Below are positions 1-8,778 of a stretch of DNA of 64,000 nt, piece by piece. The stretch is from positions 18,552-82,551 of the forward strand of contig NZ_JAKHSK010000021.1 of NCBI RefSeq assembly GCF_023499215.1, read 5' to 3'. The position numbers and the translations under genes are program-made. A model generated the notes under the pieces. That model saw only the letters and a program-made list of their open reading frames with translations, was not told the origin of the DNA and searched no databases. The DNA is from Zunongwangia pacifica (GTDB lineage: Bacteria; Bacteroidota; Bacteroidia; Flavobacteriales; Flavobacteriaceae). The first letter of the stretch is position 1, and every line of letters starts with the position of its first letter.

Positions 1-209
1 AGATCTGCCCCCAAAAGGATTATTTCACCCGCAGAAAATTTTGAAACCGAATCCCCTATAAAACGGGTACCTGTACTTTCTAAAATTAAAACCAACTCTA
101 ATTCTGGGTGAAAGTGCCATATTTTTAAAAAATGCGTAGCATCTTCGACTTTATTTATGCTAAACGAACTGTCTTGGTAACTTTTACGATCTATTTTAAA
201 TAATTTCAT
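1..209 (-). CDS. AraC-family regulator, N-terminal part (cut by window edge)
   Basis: The minus strand is open from an ATG at 209 to the window edge, giving 69 codons. The peptide starts MKLFKIDRKSYQDSSFS and contains HFHPELELVLIL followed by GTRFIGDS, the pattern of the N-terminal cupin sensor of Bacteroidota AraC-type regulators. The DNA-binding part would lie outside the window. Its start is 14 bases downstream of the stop of the next AraC-type gene, so the two regulators probably share a transcript. Opposite the fucose operon, it may sense a sugar, but that is inference from position only. Confidence 0.7.
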   Translation of the reverse strand, partial: MKLFKIDRKSYQDSSFSINKVEDATHFLKIWHFHPELELVLILESTGTRFIGDSVSKFSAGEIILLGAD

Positions 210-223
210 TTAGGAGTTACTTT

Positions 224-1090
224 TTAGGTGATCTGAAGACTTTGTTTTCTATAAGCACCAGGCGTCTTATTTACTTTTTTCTTGAAAATTTTAGTGAAAT
301 GAGGTAAATTGTTAAAGCCGGTTTCGATAGCAATATCAAGAAGCGTTTTATTCGTCGTTACAATAAGATATTGAGCTCTTTCAATTCGTTTTTCATGAAT
401 AAAACTAAGGGGCCTTTGACCGGTATGCTCTAAAAACTGCCTCGAAAAATAATCCCGGTTTTGATTGGCATTTTTAGCAAGGTCATTTATTGTAATGGAG
501 TTGCCAAGATTGAGCTGTATATAATTTATGGCCTCTAAAACGACAGAAGGGATTTTAGCTATTTTTAATGATTTAAAACGTATGGATTCTATAAATCTTG
601 ATAGTAATATTAGAATGATGCCTTGATTCTCAAATTGCACTGAAGTTTTTATATCCTTATTTAACGCTTTGTGTTCTTTATAGTAAGCTTCTTTTTCATA
701 AACTTCGGGATCATCAGATCTATTAATTCCCCTTCCGGGATTAATTTTCAGAAGTCTGTTGAAAATAGAGATATCAGTATCGGTCGCTTTAATTTCCATA
801 ATGCTTCTATTGTCTTTAAACAAAGAGATTCCATCTGGGGATTCCTCGAAAAATTGTAAAAAATACTGACTCATAAAATCATCGCACTCAAGATTGCATA
901 GTGTGAAACTTGGAATTAGGTACAAATATCCCGGTCTTAAAATTAATTTTTTAGTAGGGCTTGAAATTTTTCCTTCCCCACCATCAATGTAATACAATCT
1001 GTAATATGGACTAATCACATTTTTATAATTCCAACGATTATTAAGCTGAACATGATCTACATTTAAAAGAGAGAAAGAATTGGCAAGCAT
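224..1090 (-). CDS. AraC-family transcriptional regulator
   Basis: A 288-residue protein with an N-terminal beta-rich cupin-like sensor (about residues 10-150) and a C-terminal double helix-turn-helix (about 190-285) showing SITINDLAKNANQNRDYFSR and GFNNLPHFTKIFKK, the two recognition helices of the AraC/XylS family. The length is normal for the family and the ATG at 1088-1090 is the first good start. It is transcribed away from the fucose operon that begins at 1615, with a 524-base spacer between. Divergent AraC genes commonly control the neighbouring sugar operon, so L-fucose or a fucoside is a reasonable ligand guess; nothing in the sequence proves it. Confidence 0.88.
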   Translation of the reverse strand: MLANSFSLLNVDHVQLNNRWNYKNVISPYYRLYYIDGGEGKISSPTKKLILRPGYLYLIPSFTLCNLECDDFMSQYFLQFFEESPDGISLFKDNRSIMEIKATDTDISIFNRLLKINPGRGINRSDDPEVYEKEAYYKEHKALNKDIKTSVQFENQGIILILLSRFIESIRFKSLKIAKIPSVVLEAINYIQLNLGNSITINDLAKNANQNRDYFSRQFLEHTGQRPLSFIHEKRIERAQYLIVTTNKTLLDIAIETGFNNLPHFTKIFKKKVNKTPGAYRKQSLQIT

Positions 1091-1614
1091 TTTTTGATCA
1101 GGATCTATGTTTTAAAAATCATATTTAGTTAAATAAATCTTAATTGAATAAAAATAAGTCGTTTTTATATAATAATCGATTTGCTTCATAGGAATATATT
1201 TGGAATGTTGGTTAAAATCAATTTTATAACGAAATCGATTTAGATTACTTTAATTTTTTATTTAAATAAAAAAATATTAATAAATATATACAAAAACTGG
1301 AGAAGTATGTGATGGGAAATAACTCATTTAAATAGTTATCTCGATATTAATTCTGAGATTTTTTGTGAAAGAGCGTAAATATATAATATAGTATTCTAGA
1401 ATAAACTGACGAAAAATATGATGTACGTGATAGGACATACACAGTAAATCCAATAAGTTATTATAGTTACACATAAGTGGGAGAAATTAGCCATTAAATT
1501 GGGGGTGACCTTATTTTTGAGGTGTTCTCAGGAATAAGGTGCAAAGCCGCTAATCCAGGACTTATTATATTGGAATTTTGATGTTTAAAGTGCTCTCCAT
1601 TATAGAAAAACAAT
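1091..1614. promoter_or_regulatory. Divergent control region between AraC gene and fucose operon
   Basis: This 524-base AT-rich gap separates the divergent regulator from the fucosidase gene. It holds an AT-only perfect palindrome at 1254-1273 and a strong hairpin at 1508-1540 listed separately. I see no gene in it and no convincing TTG/TAnnTTTG promoter pair. The long spacing suggests a regulated promoter with a leader transcript ahead of the operon. Confidence 0.5.
1508..1540 (+). promoter_or_regulatory. Hairpin in leader of fucose operon
   Basis: ACCTTATT at 1508-1515 pairs with AATAAGGT at 1533-1540, and TGAG (1518-1521) pairs with CTCA (1527-1530). The TT and GG between them can form wobble pairs, giving a 14-pair stem with a five-base loop. 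It sits about 75 bases before the fucosidase ATG. No U-run follows, so it is not a terminator; an RNA-level control element or an inverted-repeat operator are both possible. Confidence 0.5.
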
Positions 1615-3255
1615 ATGAAACGCAGAAATGCATTAAAAATAGGAACTCTAGGTGTTGCAGGTTTATATTTAAGTCAATTAAAGGCACGCACATATTTTTT
1701 CAATGCTGCTAATCAGGGTCCTTTTTTGCCCACTTGGGATTCCCTTTCTAAATATCAGGTTCCAGATTGGTTTAGGGATGCCAAGTTTGGAATGTGGGCG
1801 CATTGGGGACCACAATGTGAGCCCGAGTCTGGCGACTGGTATGCCCGAGGGATGTATCGGGAAGATTCATGGCAATATAATTACCATGTTAAAAAGTATG
1901 GACATCCTTCTAAATTTGGTTTTAAGGATGTGATCAATGTATGGAAAGCAGATAAGTGGGATCCTGAAGAACTGGTAAACCTCTATAAAAATGCCGGAGC
2001 TAAATATTTTATGGCCATGGCTAATCACCATGATAATCTCGATTTATGGGACAGCACCTACCAACCGAAATGGAATTCGGTTAAAATGGGACCCAAAAAG
2101 GATATTATAATGGGGTGGGAGCGCGCCGCCCGTAAAGCAAATCTCCCTTTTGCAATAAGTGTGCATGCTGCACACGCCTGGAGTTGGTATGAACCATCGC
2201 AACGAGCAGATAAAAATGGGGCATTAGCCGGTGTTCCTTATGATGGTAATCTTAAAGCAAAAGATGGTAAAGGTACTTGGTGGGAAGGTTTAGATCCGCA
2301 GGAATTGTATGCTCAAAACCATCCGCTTAGCGAAGACAGCTATGATAATGGTAAAATTCATAGTCAGTGGAATTGGGGTAATGGTGTGACACCTCCTTCT
2401 AAAGAATACTGCCAGAAATTTTACAATCGAACAATTGAGTTGATTGATAAATTTAATCCCGATTTACTCTATTTTGATGATACCGCTTTACCCCTATGGC
2501 CTGTAAGTAATGTTGGGCTTGAAATTGCAGCCTATATGTATAACAAGAGCCTGGAGCGTAATGATAGGTTGCAAGCTGTAATCACCGGTAAAATTCTTGA
2601 TGAAGAACAACGCAAAGCATTGGTATGGGATATTGAAAAAGGCCAAAGTAACGAAATTGAGCCTTTGCCCTGGCAAACAGATACGTGTATAGGCAGCTGG
2701 CACTATGATCGCGGAGTGTATAGAGATAAGCGTTATAAGTCTGCAAAAACCGTAATACACAGCCTTATTGATGTGGTGAGTAAAAATGGCAATTTAATGC
2801 TTAATATCCCGGTGAGAGGTGATGGAAGCATTGACGAACTAGAGCGCGCGATTGTAGAAGAAATAGGAGAGTGGATGCGCTTAAATGGAGAAAGTATATA
2901 CGGCACTAGACCCTGGAAAATTTTTGGGGAAGGACCTCAGCAGGAAAGTGCAGCCGCTTTAACCGCTCAAGGATTTAATGAAGGTAAGGGTAAGCCTTAT
3001 ACTTCTGCCGATTTTAGATTCGTCACTAAAGGAGATAAGCTTTACGCTACAGCAATGAGCTGGCCTGAAACCGGAAAAGTGCTTATTAAGAGCCTTAAGT
3101 TAGGTTCTCCATACTATAGATCCAAAATTAAAAAAGTAAAACTGGTAAGTACAGGGACAAAACTAAAGTTCAGGCAAACCCCTCAAGGATTGGAAGTGTA
3201 TTTTCCGCAGGAAAAAACAAAAATATCGTATGCAAATGCTTTAGAAATAACTTAA
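1615..3255 (+). CDS. Alpha-L-fucosidase, GH29
   Basis: A 546-residue exported glycoside hydrolase that removes L-fucose from fucosylated glycans. The N terminus MKRRNALKIGTLGVAGLYLS looks like a twin-arginine signal. The mature part has the GH29 signature PDWFRDAKFGMWAHWG (residues 50-65), and FNPDLLYFDD (280-289), whose Asp288 aligns with the GH29 catalytic nucleophile. A C-terminal beta domain follows. It is the first gene of the fucose operon; the next ATG comes 16 bases after its stop. It would supply the sugar that the later genes import and oxidise. The family is clear; whether it prefers alpha-1,2, 1,3 or 1,4 linkages, or algal fucoidan fragments, cannot be read from the sequence. Confidence 0.93.
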   Translation: MKRRNALKIGTLGVAGLYLSQLKARTYFFNAANQGPFLPTWDSLSKYQVPDWFRDAKFGMWAHWGPQCEPESGDWYARGMYREDSWQYNYHVKKYGHPSKFGFKDVINVWKADKWDPEELVNLYKNAGAKYFMAMANHHDNLDLWDSTYQPKWNSVKMGPKKDIIMGWERAARKANLPFAISVHAAHAWSWYEPSQRADKNGALAGVPYDGNLKAKDGKGTWWEGLDPQELYAQNHPLSEDSYDNGKIHSQWNWGNGVTPPSKEYCQKFYNRTIELIDKFNPDLLYFDDTALPLWPVSNVGLEIAAYMYNKSLERNDRLQAVITGKILDEEQRKALVWDIEKGQSNEIEPLPWQTDTCIGSWHYDRGVYRDKRYKSAKTVIHSLIDVVSKNGNLMLNIPVRGDGSIDELERAIVEEIGEWMRLNGESIYGTRPWKIFGEGPQQESAAALTAQGFNEGKGKPYTSADFRFVTKGDKLYATAMSWPETGKVLIKSLKLGSPYYRSKIKKVKLVSTGTKLKFRQTPQGLEVYFPQEKTKISYANALEIT

Positions 3256-3271
3256 ATTTAGAAAAAATAGT

Positions 3272-4288
3272 ATGAACTATATCGTTTGTCAGGAACCCGG
3301 TACCTTTTTATTAAAAACGCAGGATATTCCGCAGCCTAAAGCTGGAGAATCGCTGTTGCGTATACGTAAAATAGGTATTTGTGGAACCGATATTCACGCT
3401 TTTGGAGGCACGCAGCCTTATTTTAATTATCCTCGTGTTTTAGGTCACGAGCTGGCTGCAGAATATGTGTCTGGAGAAGCAAAAGGATTCAAAGAAGGAG
3501 ATGTTGTGAGTTTTATTCCCTATTTCAATTGCGGAAGCTGTGTAGCCTGTCGCAACGGTTTAACTAATTGTTGTACCTCTATAAAGGTTTTTGGTGTACA
3601 TATTGATGGTGGTATGGCCGAATATGTGGTGGTGCCAGATGCCTATTTACTACATGGTGAAGGTCTAGATTTTGATGAACTTGCACTTGTAGAACCTTTG
3701 GCCATTGCTGCTCACGGCATACGCCGAGCCGGAGTGCGTGAAGGAGAGGCTGTTTTGGTGATGGGAGCAGGACCTATAGGTATTGGCTTGATTCAGTTTG
3801 CACAACAAGTAGGGGCACAAATTATCGTAATTGATGTGAATGAGCATCGTCTTGATTTTTGTAAGACCGAACTTGGTGTATGGAAAACCTTAAATCCATT
3901 AAATAACGATGTTATGGAAAGTCTGGTAGAAATGACCAATGGTGATATGCCTACGGTGGTTATCGATGCTACGGGTAACCGAAATGTAATGAATAACGCT
4001 TTTCAATACCTCGCACATGGCGGTCGCTATGTGTTGGTAGGCTTACAAAAAGGGGAGCTTTCATTTAGTCATCCTGAATTTCATAAGCGGGAATCAACCC
4101 TTATGAGCAGTCGGAATGCAACTCGGGACGATTTTGAATATGTGATCGAAAGCATTAAAAGCGGAAAAATAAGTCCGAAAAAATACATCACACACCGCAT
4201 TGATTTTAAAGAATTGCCAGCAGACTTTGAGGCTTTAATGGCACCAGAAAATAATGTGATCAAAGCTCTGGTTGAGATTAATGACTAA
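3272..4288 (+). CDS. Zinc-dependent medium-chain alcohol dehydrogenase
   Basis: A 338-residue MDR-family NAD(P)-dependent dehydrogenase. Catalytic zinc ligands are Cys37 in GICGTD and His59-Glu60 in GHE. The structural zinc Cys set is Cys87, Cys90, Cys93 and Cys101. Glu141 may be the fourth catalytic-zinc ligand, and the dinucleotide loop is GAGPIG at 165-170. It lies between the fucosidase and the lactonase, so it likely oxidises L-fucose or a later keto-deoxy intermediate. The operon also has an SDR dehydrogenase, so the two must split the oxidation steps or act on different sugars. The substrate is inferred only from position. Confidence 0.85.
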   Translation: MNYIVCQEPGTFLLKTQDIPQPKAGESLLRIRKIGICGTDIHAFGGTQPYFNYPRVLGHELAAEYVSGEAKGFKEGDVVSFIPYFNCGSCVACRNGLTNCCTSIKVFGVHIDGGMAEYVVVPDAYLLHGEGLDFDELALVEPLAIAAHGIRRAGVREGEAVLVMGAGPIGIGLIQFAQQVGAQIIVIDVNEHRLDFCKTELGVWKTLNPLNNDVMESLVEMTNGDMPTVVIDATGNRNVMNNAFQYLAHGGRYVLVGLQKGELSFSHPEFHKRESTLMSSRNATRDDFEYVIESIKSGKISPKKYITHRIDFKELPADFEALMAPENNVIKALVEIND

Positions 4289-4297
4289 TCTGATAGG

Positions 4298-5125
4298 ATG
4301 ATTATAGATACGCATCAACATTTTTGGCAGTATAATCCCGTGAAGCATGATTGGATTGATGACGAGATGGCCTTGATACGCCGTGATTTTTTACCTCAAG
4401 ATCTAAAGCCGATTTATAAAGAACACGGTATTGCAGGCTGCATCGCGGTACAGGCCGATCATACCTTGACTGAAAATACATTTTTACTTAATTTGGCGTC
4501 AGAGTATGATTTTATAAAAGGGATTATTGGCTGGATAGATTTTAAAAGTGATGCAGTGCAAGCCGATATCGATTATTATTCGGAAATGCCGTTAATGAAA
4601 GGATATCGCCACGTGGTACAAGGGGAAACTGATAATTCGTTTTTGTTACGAAAACCTTTTCTTAACGGGATTTCAAAACTGAAGTATACCAAAGCCGTAT
4701 ACGAGATTTTGGTTTTCTCGCACCAACTTCCGGCGGTACTGGAGTTTGTAAAACTATTTCCTGAGCAGCAATTTGTCATTGATCATATAGCCAAACCTTA
4801 TATCAAAGAAGGATATATAGACTCCTGGGCTTTATTGATGTGTGCCATCGCAAAGCATGAAAATGTAAGTTGCAAAATATCAGGTATGATTACCGAGGCC
4901 GATTATAAGACCTGGAAAACGAAGGATTTAATGCCGTACATCGATGTGGTGCTGGAAGCTTTTGGTCCGCAACGAATTGTGTATGGTTCAGACTGGCCGG
5001 TATGTCTGGTCGCGGGGAGCTATGCTCAGGTTCTTAATGTAGCCAGAGAATTTTCCGGACAGCTTTCCGAAGAGGAAAGTGAACTATTTTTCTATAAAAA
5101 TGCTCAACGCATTTATAATATTTAA
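4298..5125 (+). CDS. Amidohydrolase-family lactonase, probable L-fuconolactonase
   Basis: A 275-residue member of the amidohydrolase superfamily. The N-terminal metal motif is HQH at residues 6-8, and the C-terminal Asp is in YGSDWPVCLV. This matches the COG3618-type lactonases that open fucono-1,5-lactone and related sugar lactones. The gene begins 9 bases after the previous stop and ends 3 bases before the next start. Together with the neighbouring SDR, FucP and mutarotase it matches the gene set of the non-phosphorylating fucose pathway known from Campylobacter jejuni, where this family acts on the lactone made by L-fucose dehydrogenase. Confidence 0.85.
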   Translation: MIIDTHQHFWQYNPVKHDWIDDEMALIRRDFLPQDLKPIYKEHGIAGCIAVQADHTLTENTFLLNLASEYDFIKGIIGWIDFKSDAVQADIDYYSEMPLMKGYRHVVQGETDNSFLLRKPFLNGISKLKYTKAVYEILVFSHQLPAVLEFVKLFPEQQFVIDHIAKPYIKEGYIDSWALLMCAIAKHENVSCKISGMITEADYKTWKTKDLMPYIDVVLEAFGPQRIVYGSDWPVCLVAGSYAQVLNVAREFSGQLSEEESELFFYKNAQRIYNI

Positions 5126-5128
5126 TCT

Positions 5129-5926
5129 ATGAATTTAAACTTAAAAGATAAAATTGTTTTAGTAACAGGTTCAGCAGGAATGCCCGGAAGTATAGGTCAT
5201 AATATTGTTTTTGCCTTAGCAGAAGAAGGAGCTATTCCTGTTTTGTTAGACCGAAATGCACGCGGTTTTGAATATGAAACCCAATTGCGTGAAAAGGGAT
5301 TGGATAGTACATTCTATCAAACCGATCTTTCTGACTCAGAGCAAATTAAAAATTCAATAGAGCAACTTTCGGCAAAATATGGGCGTATAGATGCCATAAT
5401 CAATAATGTAGGGGTCAACGACGGAGTTTCGCTCGAAGGTTCACTTGAGGATTTTATGTATTCGCTTAAGCTCAATCTGGTGAGTTTTTATGCCACTGTT
5501 AAATATGCTTTACCGTTATTGAAAAAAAGTAAAGGGAATATTTTAAATGTAGGTTCTAAAGTAGCGATAACTGGGCAGGGCGGAACCTCAGGATATGCTG
5601 CTGCTAAAGGTGGTGTGCTGGGATTAACCCGTGAATGGGCCGTAGATTTAATTAAATACGGTATTCGTAGCAATGCACTTATTATTGCAGAAAGTTATAC
5701 ACCAGCTTACGAAAACTGGATTGAAACCCTGGATAACGGAGCCGAAAAACTTGAGGCTATAAAGAAAACCATTCCCCTGGAAAACCGTATGACCAGCACT
5801 CAGGAATTGGCAGATACCGCTTTATTTACCATTTCTGAAAAATCCTCTCATACCACCGGTCAGTTTATTTTTGTTGACGGCGGCTATGTGCATCTGGATC
5901 GCGCTTTGCTTCCGGTTAAAAATTAA
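5129..5926 (+). CDS. SDR oxidoreductase, probable L-fucose dehydrogenase
   Basis: A 265-residue short-chain dehydrogenase. The nucleotide loop is TGSAGMPGSIG (13-23), the structural motif NNVG at 92-95 (a variant of NNAG), and the catalytic residues are Ser143, Tyr156 and Lys160 in YAAAK. The related C. jejuni enzyme FucX oxidises L-fucose to its lactone, and that role fits a position between the lactonase and FucP. An alternative is oxidation of 2-keto-3-deoxy-L-fuconate, which is also done by SDR enzymes in other bacteria. It starts 3 bases after the lactonase stop. Confidence 0.85.
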   Translation: MNLNLKDKIVLVTGSAGMPGSIGHNIVFALAEEGAIPVLLDRNARGFEYETQLREKGLDSTFYQTDLSDSEQIKNSIEQLSAKYGRIDAIINNVGVNDGVSLEGSLEDFMYSLKLNLVSFYATVKYALPLLKKSKGNILNVGSKVAITGQGGTSGYAAAKGGVLGLTREWAVDLIKYGIRSNALIIAESYTPAYENWIETLDNGAEKLEAIKKTIPLENRMTSTQELADTALFTISEKSSHTTGQFIFVDGGYVHLDRALLPVKN

Positions 5927-5929
5927 TTT

Positions 5930-7261
5930 ATGGGAAAACATTCAAAAACACCTGTGGTAGCAAAATCGGTACTGTTGCCTTTTGTTCTTATAACTTCTTT
6001 ATTTGCGCTGTGGGGTTTCGCAAACGATATCACCAACCCAATGGTTTCAGCATTTAAAAAAGTACTGGAGCTTGATAATTTTCAGGCTTCGCTGGTACAA
6101 CTTGCTTTTTATGGAGGTTATTTTACCATGGCACTACCAGCAGCAATTTTTGTAAACCGTTTTTCCTATAAAAAAGGAGTGTTATTGGGGCTTGGTCTTT
6201 ATGCTGTAGGGGCATTACTCTTTTATCCTGCTGCAGCCTATGAAGAGTTTGGCTTTTTTCTCGCGGCACTCTATATTTTAACTTTCGGACTTGCATTTTT
6301 AGAAACAACAGCAAATCCTTACATCCTGTCTATGGGAGCCGAAAAAACAGCGACACAACGTCTTAATCTTGCTCAGGCTTTTAATCCTATGGGCGCGTTA
6401 TTGGGGTTGATTGTGGCACAGAAGTTTATTTTAGCTTCGTTACAATCAGATGATCTGTTACCAGATGGGACTACTGTTTATTCTACCCTAGGAGATGAGG
6501 CTAAGGCTGTGGTTCGTACAGCTGATCTGGCCGTGATACGTGATCCTTATGTTTTATTAGGGATTGTGGTAATAGGCTTTTTATTGGTAATCAGTCTTGT
6601 GAATATGCCGCAAAATGCACATCAGGAAACCAAGGTAAAGATAGGTGGTTCAATTAAACGTCTTTTTAAATCCCGAAAATTTACAGGAGGTGTGATCGCT
6701 CAGGCGTTTTATGTAGGTGCGCAGATTATGTGCTGGACCTATTTATATCAATATGCCGAATCTTTTGGAATAGATAATACCCAGGCTGTCAACTACGGGA
6801 TAGCCGCTCTTGTCGTTTTTCTTATTGGTAGATGGGTGGGTACAGGCTTGCTAAAATATATAGATTCTGGTAAACTACTATTGTTTTTTGCGTTAGGGGC
6901 CTCTATTGCAACATTGATTACGATCTTCGTGCCTGGAATGGTGGGGTTAATTGCTTTAGTGTGTATCTCTTTCTTTATGTCTATTATGTTTCCCACTATT
7001 TATGGGATAGCGCTTGAAGGGCAGGGGGAAGATGCTAAATTTGGTGCCGCTTTTCTGGTGATGGCTATTGTGGGAGGTGCTTTAATGCCTACGCTTCAGG
7101 GATTAATTCTTGATCTGGGTGGTTCAGGCTATACCGATATTCAGATTTTAGGTGTGCCCGAAGTCAATTTTTCATTCATTCTGCCGCTGGTTTGCTTTAT
7201 AATTATTGGTATTTACGGAAGGGATGTTTATAAAAAATATAATATAGAAACGACCTCATGA
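5930..7261 (+). CDS. fucP: L-fucose:H+ symporter, MFS family
   Basis: A 443-residue major facilitator protein with about 12 hydrophobic segments and the FucP/GluP-type N terminus WGFANDITNPMVSAFKK. It also has the TTANPYIL segment of TM4 and a C-terminal half with FPTIYGIALEG. The family imports L-fucose with protons across the inner membrane. It starts 3 bases after the SDR stop and its stop overlaps the next start by 4 bases (ATGA). The operon context strongly supports fucose as substrate, although sequence alone cannot exclude glucose/galactose symport by a close relative. Confidence 0.9.
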   Translation: MGKHSKTPVVAKSVLLPFVLITSLFALWGFANDITNPMVSAFKKVLELDNFQASLVQLAFYGGYFTMALPAAIFVNRFSYKKGVLLGLGLYAVGALLFYPAAAYEEFGFFLAALYILTFGLAFLETTANPYILSMGAEKTATQRLNLAQAFNPMGALLGLIVAQKFILASLQSDDLLPDGTTVYSTLGDEAKAVVRTADLAVIRDPYVLLGIVVIGFLLVISLVNMPQNAHQETKVKIGGSIKRLFKSRKFTGGVIAQAFYVGAQIMCWTYLYQYAESFGIDNTQAVNYGIAALVVFLIGRWVGTGLLKYIDSGKLLLFFALGASIATLITIFVPGMVGLIALVCISFFMSIMFPTIYGIALEGQGEDAKFGAAFLVMAIVGGALMPTLQGLILDLGGSGYTDIQILGVPEVNFSFILPLVCFIIIGIYGRDVYKKYNIETTS

Positions 7262-7593
7262 AATTAAATAGACATTGTTATGCCTGCGACCTTATTGATG
7301 ATGCGGATCTTATTGAAGAGTACGACACTTATCATAAAAGGATTTGGCCAGAAATCGAAAAGAGCATCGTTGAGGCAGGGATTGCGGATATGGAAATTTA
7401 CCGTTGTGGGAACCGCCTTTTTATGATTACCGAAACCACTTCAGCGTATGATTCAGAACGAAAAAAGCAGATGGATTTAGATAATCCTAAAGTGCAGGAG
7501 TGGGAAAATTTAATGTGGAACTATCAGCAAGCGATCCCTTTTGCTAAAAAAGGAGAGAAATGGATTCCTATGGAGCGAATTTTTAAGCTTTAG
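7258..7593 (+). CDS. L-fucose/L-rhamnose mutarotase family protein
   Basis: A 111-residue protein of the RhaM family (DUF718), with RHCYACDL near the start and KRIWPEI and YRCGNRLFMI further on. Members speed up interconversion of the alpha and beta anomers of 6-deoxy sugars. Here the product would feed the dehydrogenase with the right L-fucose anomer. The start overlaps the fucP stop by four bases, typical of translational coupling. It is the last gene of the operon; a hairpin at 7615-7647 follows. Confidence 0.88.
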   Translation: MKLNRHCYACDLIDDADLIEEYDTYHKRIWPEIEKSIVEAGIADMEIYRCGNRLFMITETTSAYDSERKKQMDLDNPKVQEWENLMWNYQQAIPFAKKGEKWIPMERIFKL

Positions 7594-7614
7594 AAATGAT
7601 TTTTAATCGAAAGT

Positions 7615-7647
7615 AAATCACCCCATGGACTTGCCCTGAGGTGATTT
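7615..7647. terminator. Hairpin between convergent fucose operon and pirin gene
   Basis: AAATCACC at 7615-7622 pairs perfectly with GGTGATTT at 7640-7647 around a loop holding CATGGACTTGCCCTGA. The right arm includes two bases of the pirin stop codon. The centre is a degenerate copy of the GGGC-TT-GCCC hairpin repeat found four more times in the window. It likely ends transcription from both sides. Confidence 0.6.
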
Positions 7648-8542
7648 ATTTAAATTTAGGTTCAGGTAAAGGCACATATTCTTTATCGTCATTTGAGATT
7701 TTAGGAAAAGCCTTAAGGTTTTGAGTTTTCCAATTTTGTTTTGCCTGTTCTAAAATCGATTTGTCTGAATTTACAAAATTCCAAAACATAAAGCGTTCTT
7801 CTTCAAAAGCTTGTCCTCCAAAAAGATATAAGGTGGTTTCTCCATGAGTTTCAAACTCACATAAGCGGGCATTTTTAGCGATCAATAACTGTTTGGTGCC
7901 AAAATCATTATTTTCAATTTTTACCTTGCCATCTAGCACGTACATACCAACTTCTCCAAAAAGTTTATCCCCAATGTTGATCTTTTGTGGTTTTTTTGTT
8001 TTTATTTCGATGAAATAAAGAGGGCTGTGCACGGGAACCGGGGATTGTTTTCCTTTTATTTTACCTGCGATTAGTTTATAGGTCACGCCATTTTCTTCCC
8101 AAGTAGGAATTTCATCTTTACTGATATGGAAAAACGAAGCCTCAGATTGCTCTAACTCTTTGGGAAGACCAATCCAAATTTGAAGGCCGTGTAAAAACTT
8201 ATCTTCTTTTCGTAAATATTCGGGAGTTCTTTCAGAATGCACTACACCTTTACCGGCGGTCATCCAGTTCACTTCTCCAGGTTTTATTTCTATAGCATTT
8301 CCTAAACTATCTCTATGGAAAATCGCACCATCGAAAAGATAAGTGAGTGTAGAAAGCCCAATATGTGGATGTGGAGGCACATCTAAATTTTGGTGTTCTT
8401 TTAAACATGCCGGTCCCATGTGATCGATAAACAAGAATGGACCAACAGCTCTTTTTTGCCGGAAGGGTAGCAGCCTGCCAACCATAAAGTTTCCTATATT
8501 GGCTGCTTTTTCTTCTAAAATAAGACCTACGTTAGATTGCAT
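7646..8542 (-). CDS. Pirin family protein
   Basis: A 298-residue bicupin of the pirin family. The N-terminal cupin carries the metal-binding set His58 and His60 in PPHPHIG plus His102 and Glu104 in VVHSER, so the metal site looks intact. Bacterial pirins include quercetin dioxygenases such as YhhW and redox-sensing regulators; which applies here is unknown. The ATG at 8540-8542 is the only good start. The gene converges with the fucose operon and appears to be transcribed alone. Confidence 0.9.
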   Translation of the reverse strand: MQSNVGLILEEKAANIGNFMVGRLLPFRQKRAVGPFLFIDHMGPACLKEHQNLDVPPHPHIGLSTLTYLFDGAIFHRDSLGNAIEIKPGEVNWMTAGKGVVHSERTPEYLRKEDKFLHGLQIWIGLPKELEQSEASFFHISKDEIPTWEENGVTYKLIAGKIKGKQSPVPVHSPLYFIEIKTKKPQKINIGDKLFGEVGMYVLDGKVKIENNDFGTKQLLIAKNARLCEFETHGETTLYLFGGQAFEEERFMFWNFVNSDKSILEQAKQNWKTQNLKAFPKISNDDKEYVPLPEPKFK

Positions 8543-8724
8543 TTTTAGTAGTTTTTGTTTTTAAAGCTTAGGAGTTAATTTATAAAAAACATCACTATTT
8601 TCGCTGATTTTTATAGGATGAAATTAGGTGTTTTTTATCATATAAATGTGGGGTAATTTTATTTATATGCTGTTATGCCCATGCTTAATTAGTTTGGGAT
8701 ATTTATCTAGTACCAAACCAAAAA

Positions 8725-8748
8725 ATCCCATCAATTTCTTGACGGGAT
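8725..8748 (-). terminator. Intrinsic terminator after nitroreductase gene
   Basis: Read on the minus strand, ATCCCGTCAA pairs with TTGATGGGAT around a GAAA loop with one mismatch and is followed by TTTTT. It lies about 30 bases past the stop of the nitroreductase gene at 8779. Confidence 0.8.
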
Positions 8749-8778
8749 CTTAAAAATTGGGGATTTCCAGATTTAATT

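Noticed and set aside
1254..1273. Perfect 20-base AT-only palindrome
   Set aside because: In AT-rich spacer DNA this can arise by chance, and no T-run or gene end makes it a terminator.
1530..1556. Riboswitch-like core (GGAATAAGGTGCAAAGCC) before the fucosidase gene
   Set aside because: It recalls parts of cobalamin and c-di-GMP aptamers, but no B12 box, second conserved strand or proper junction is present.
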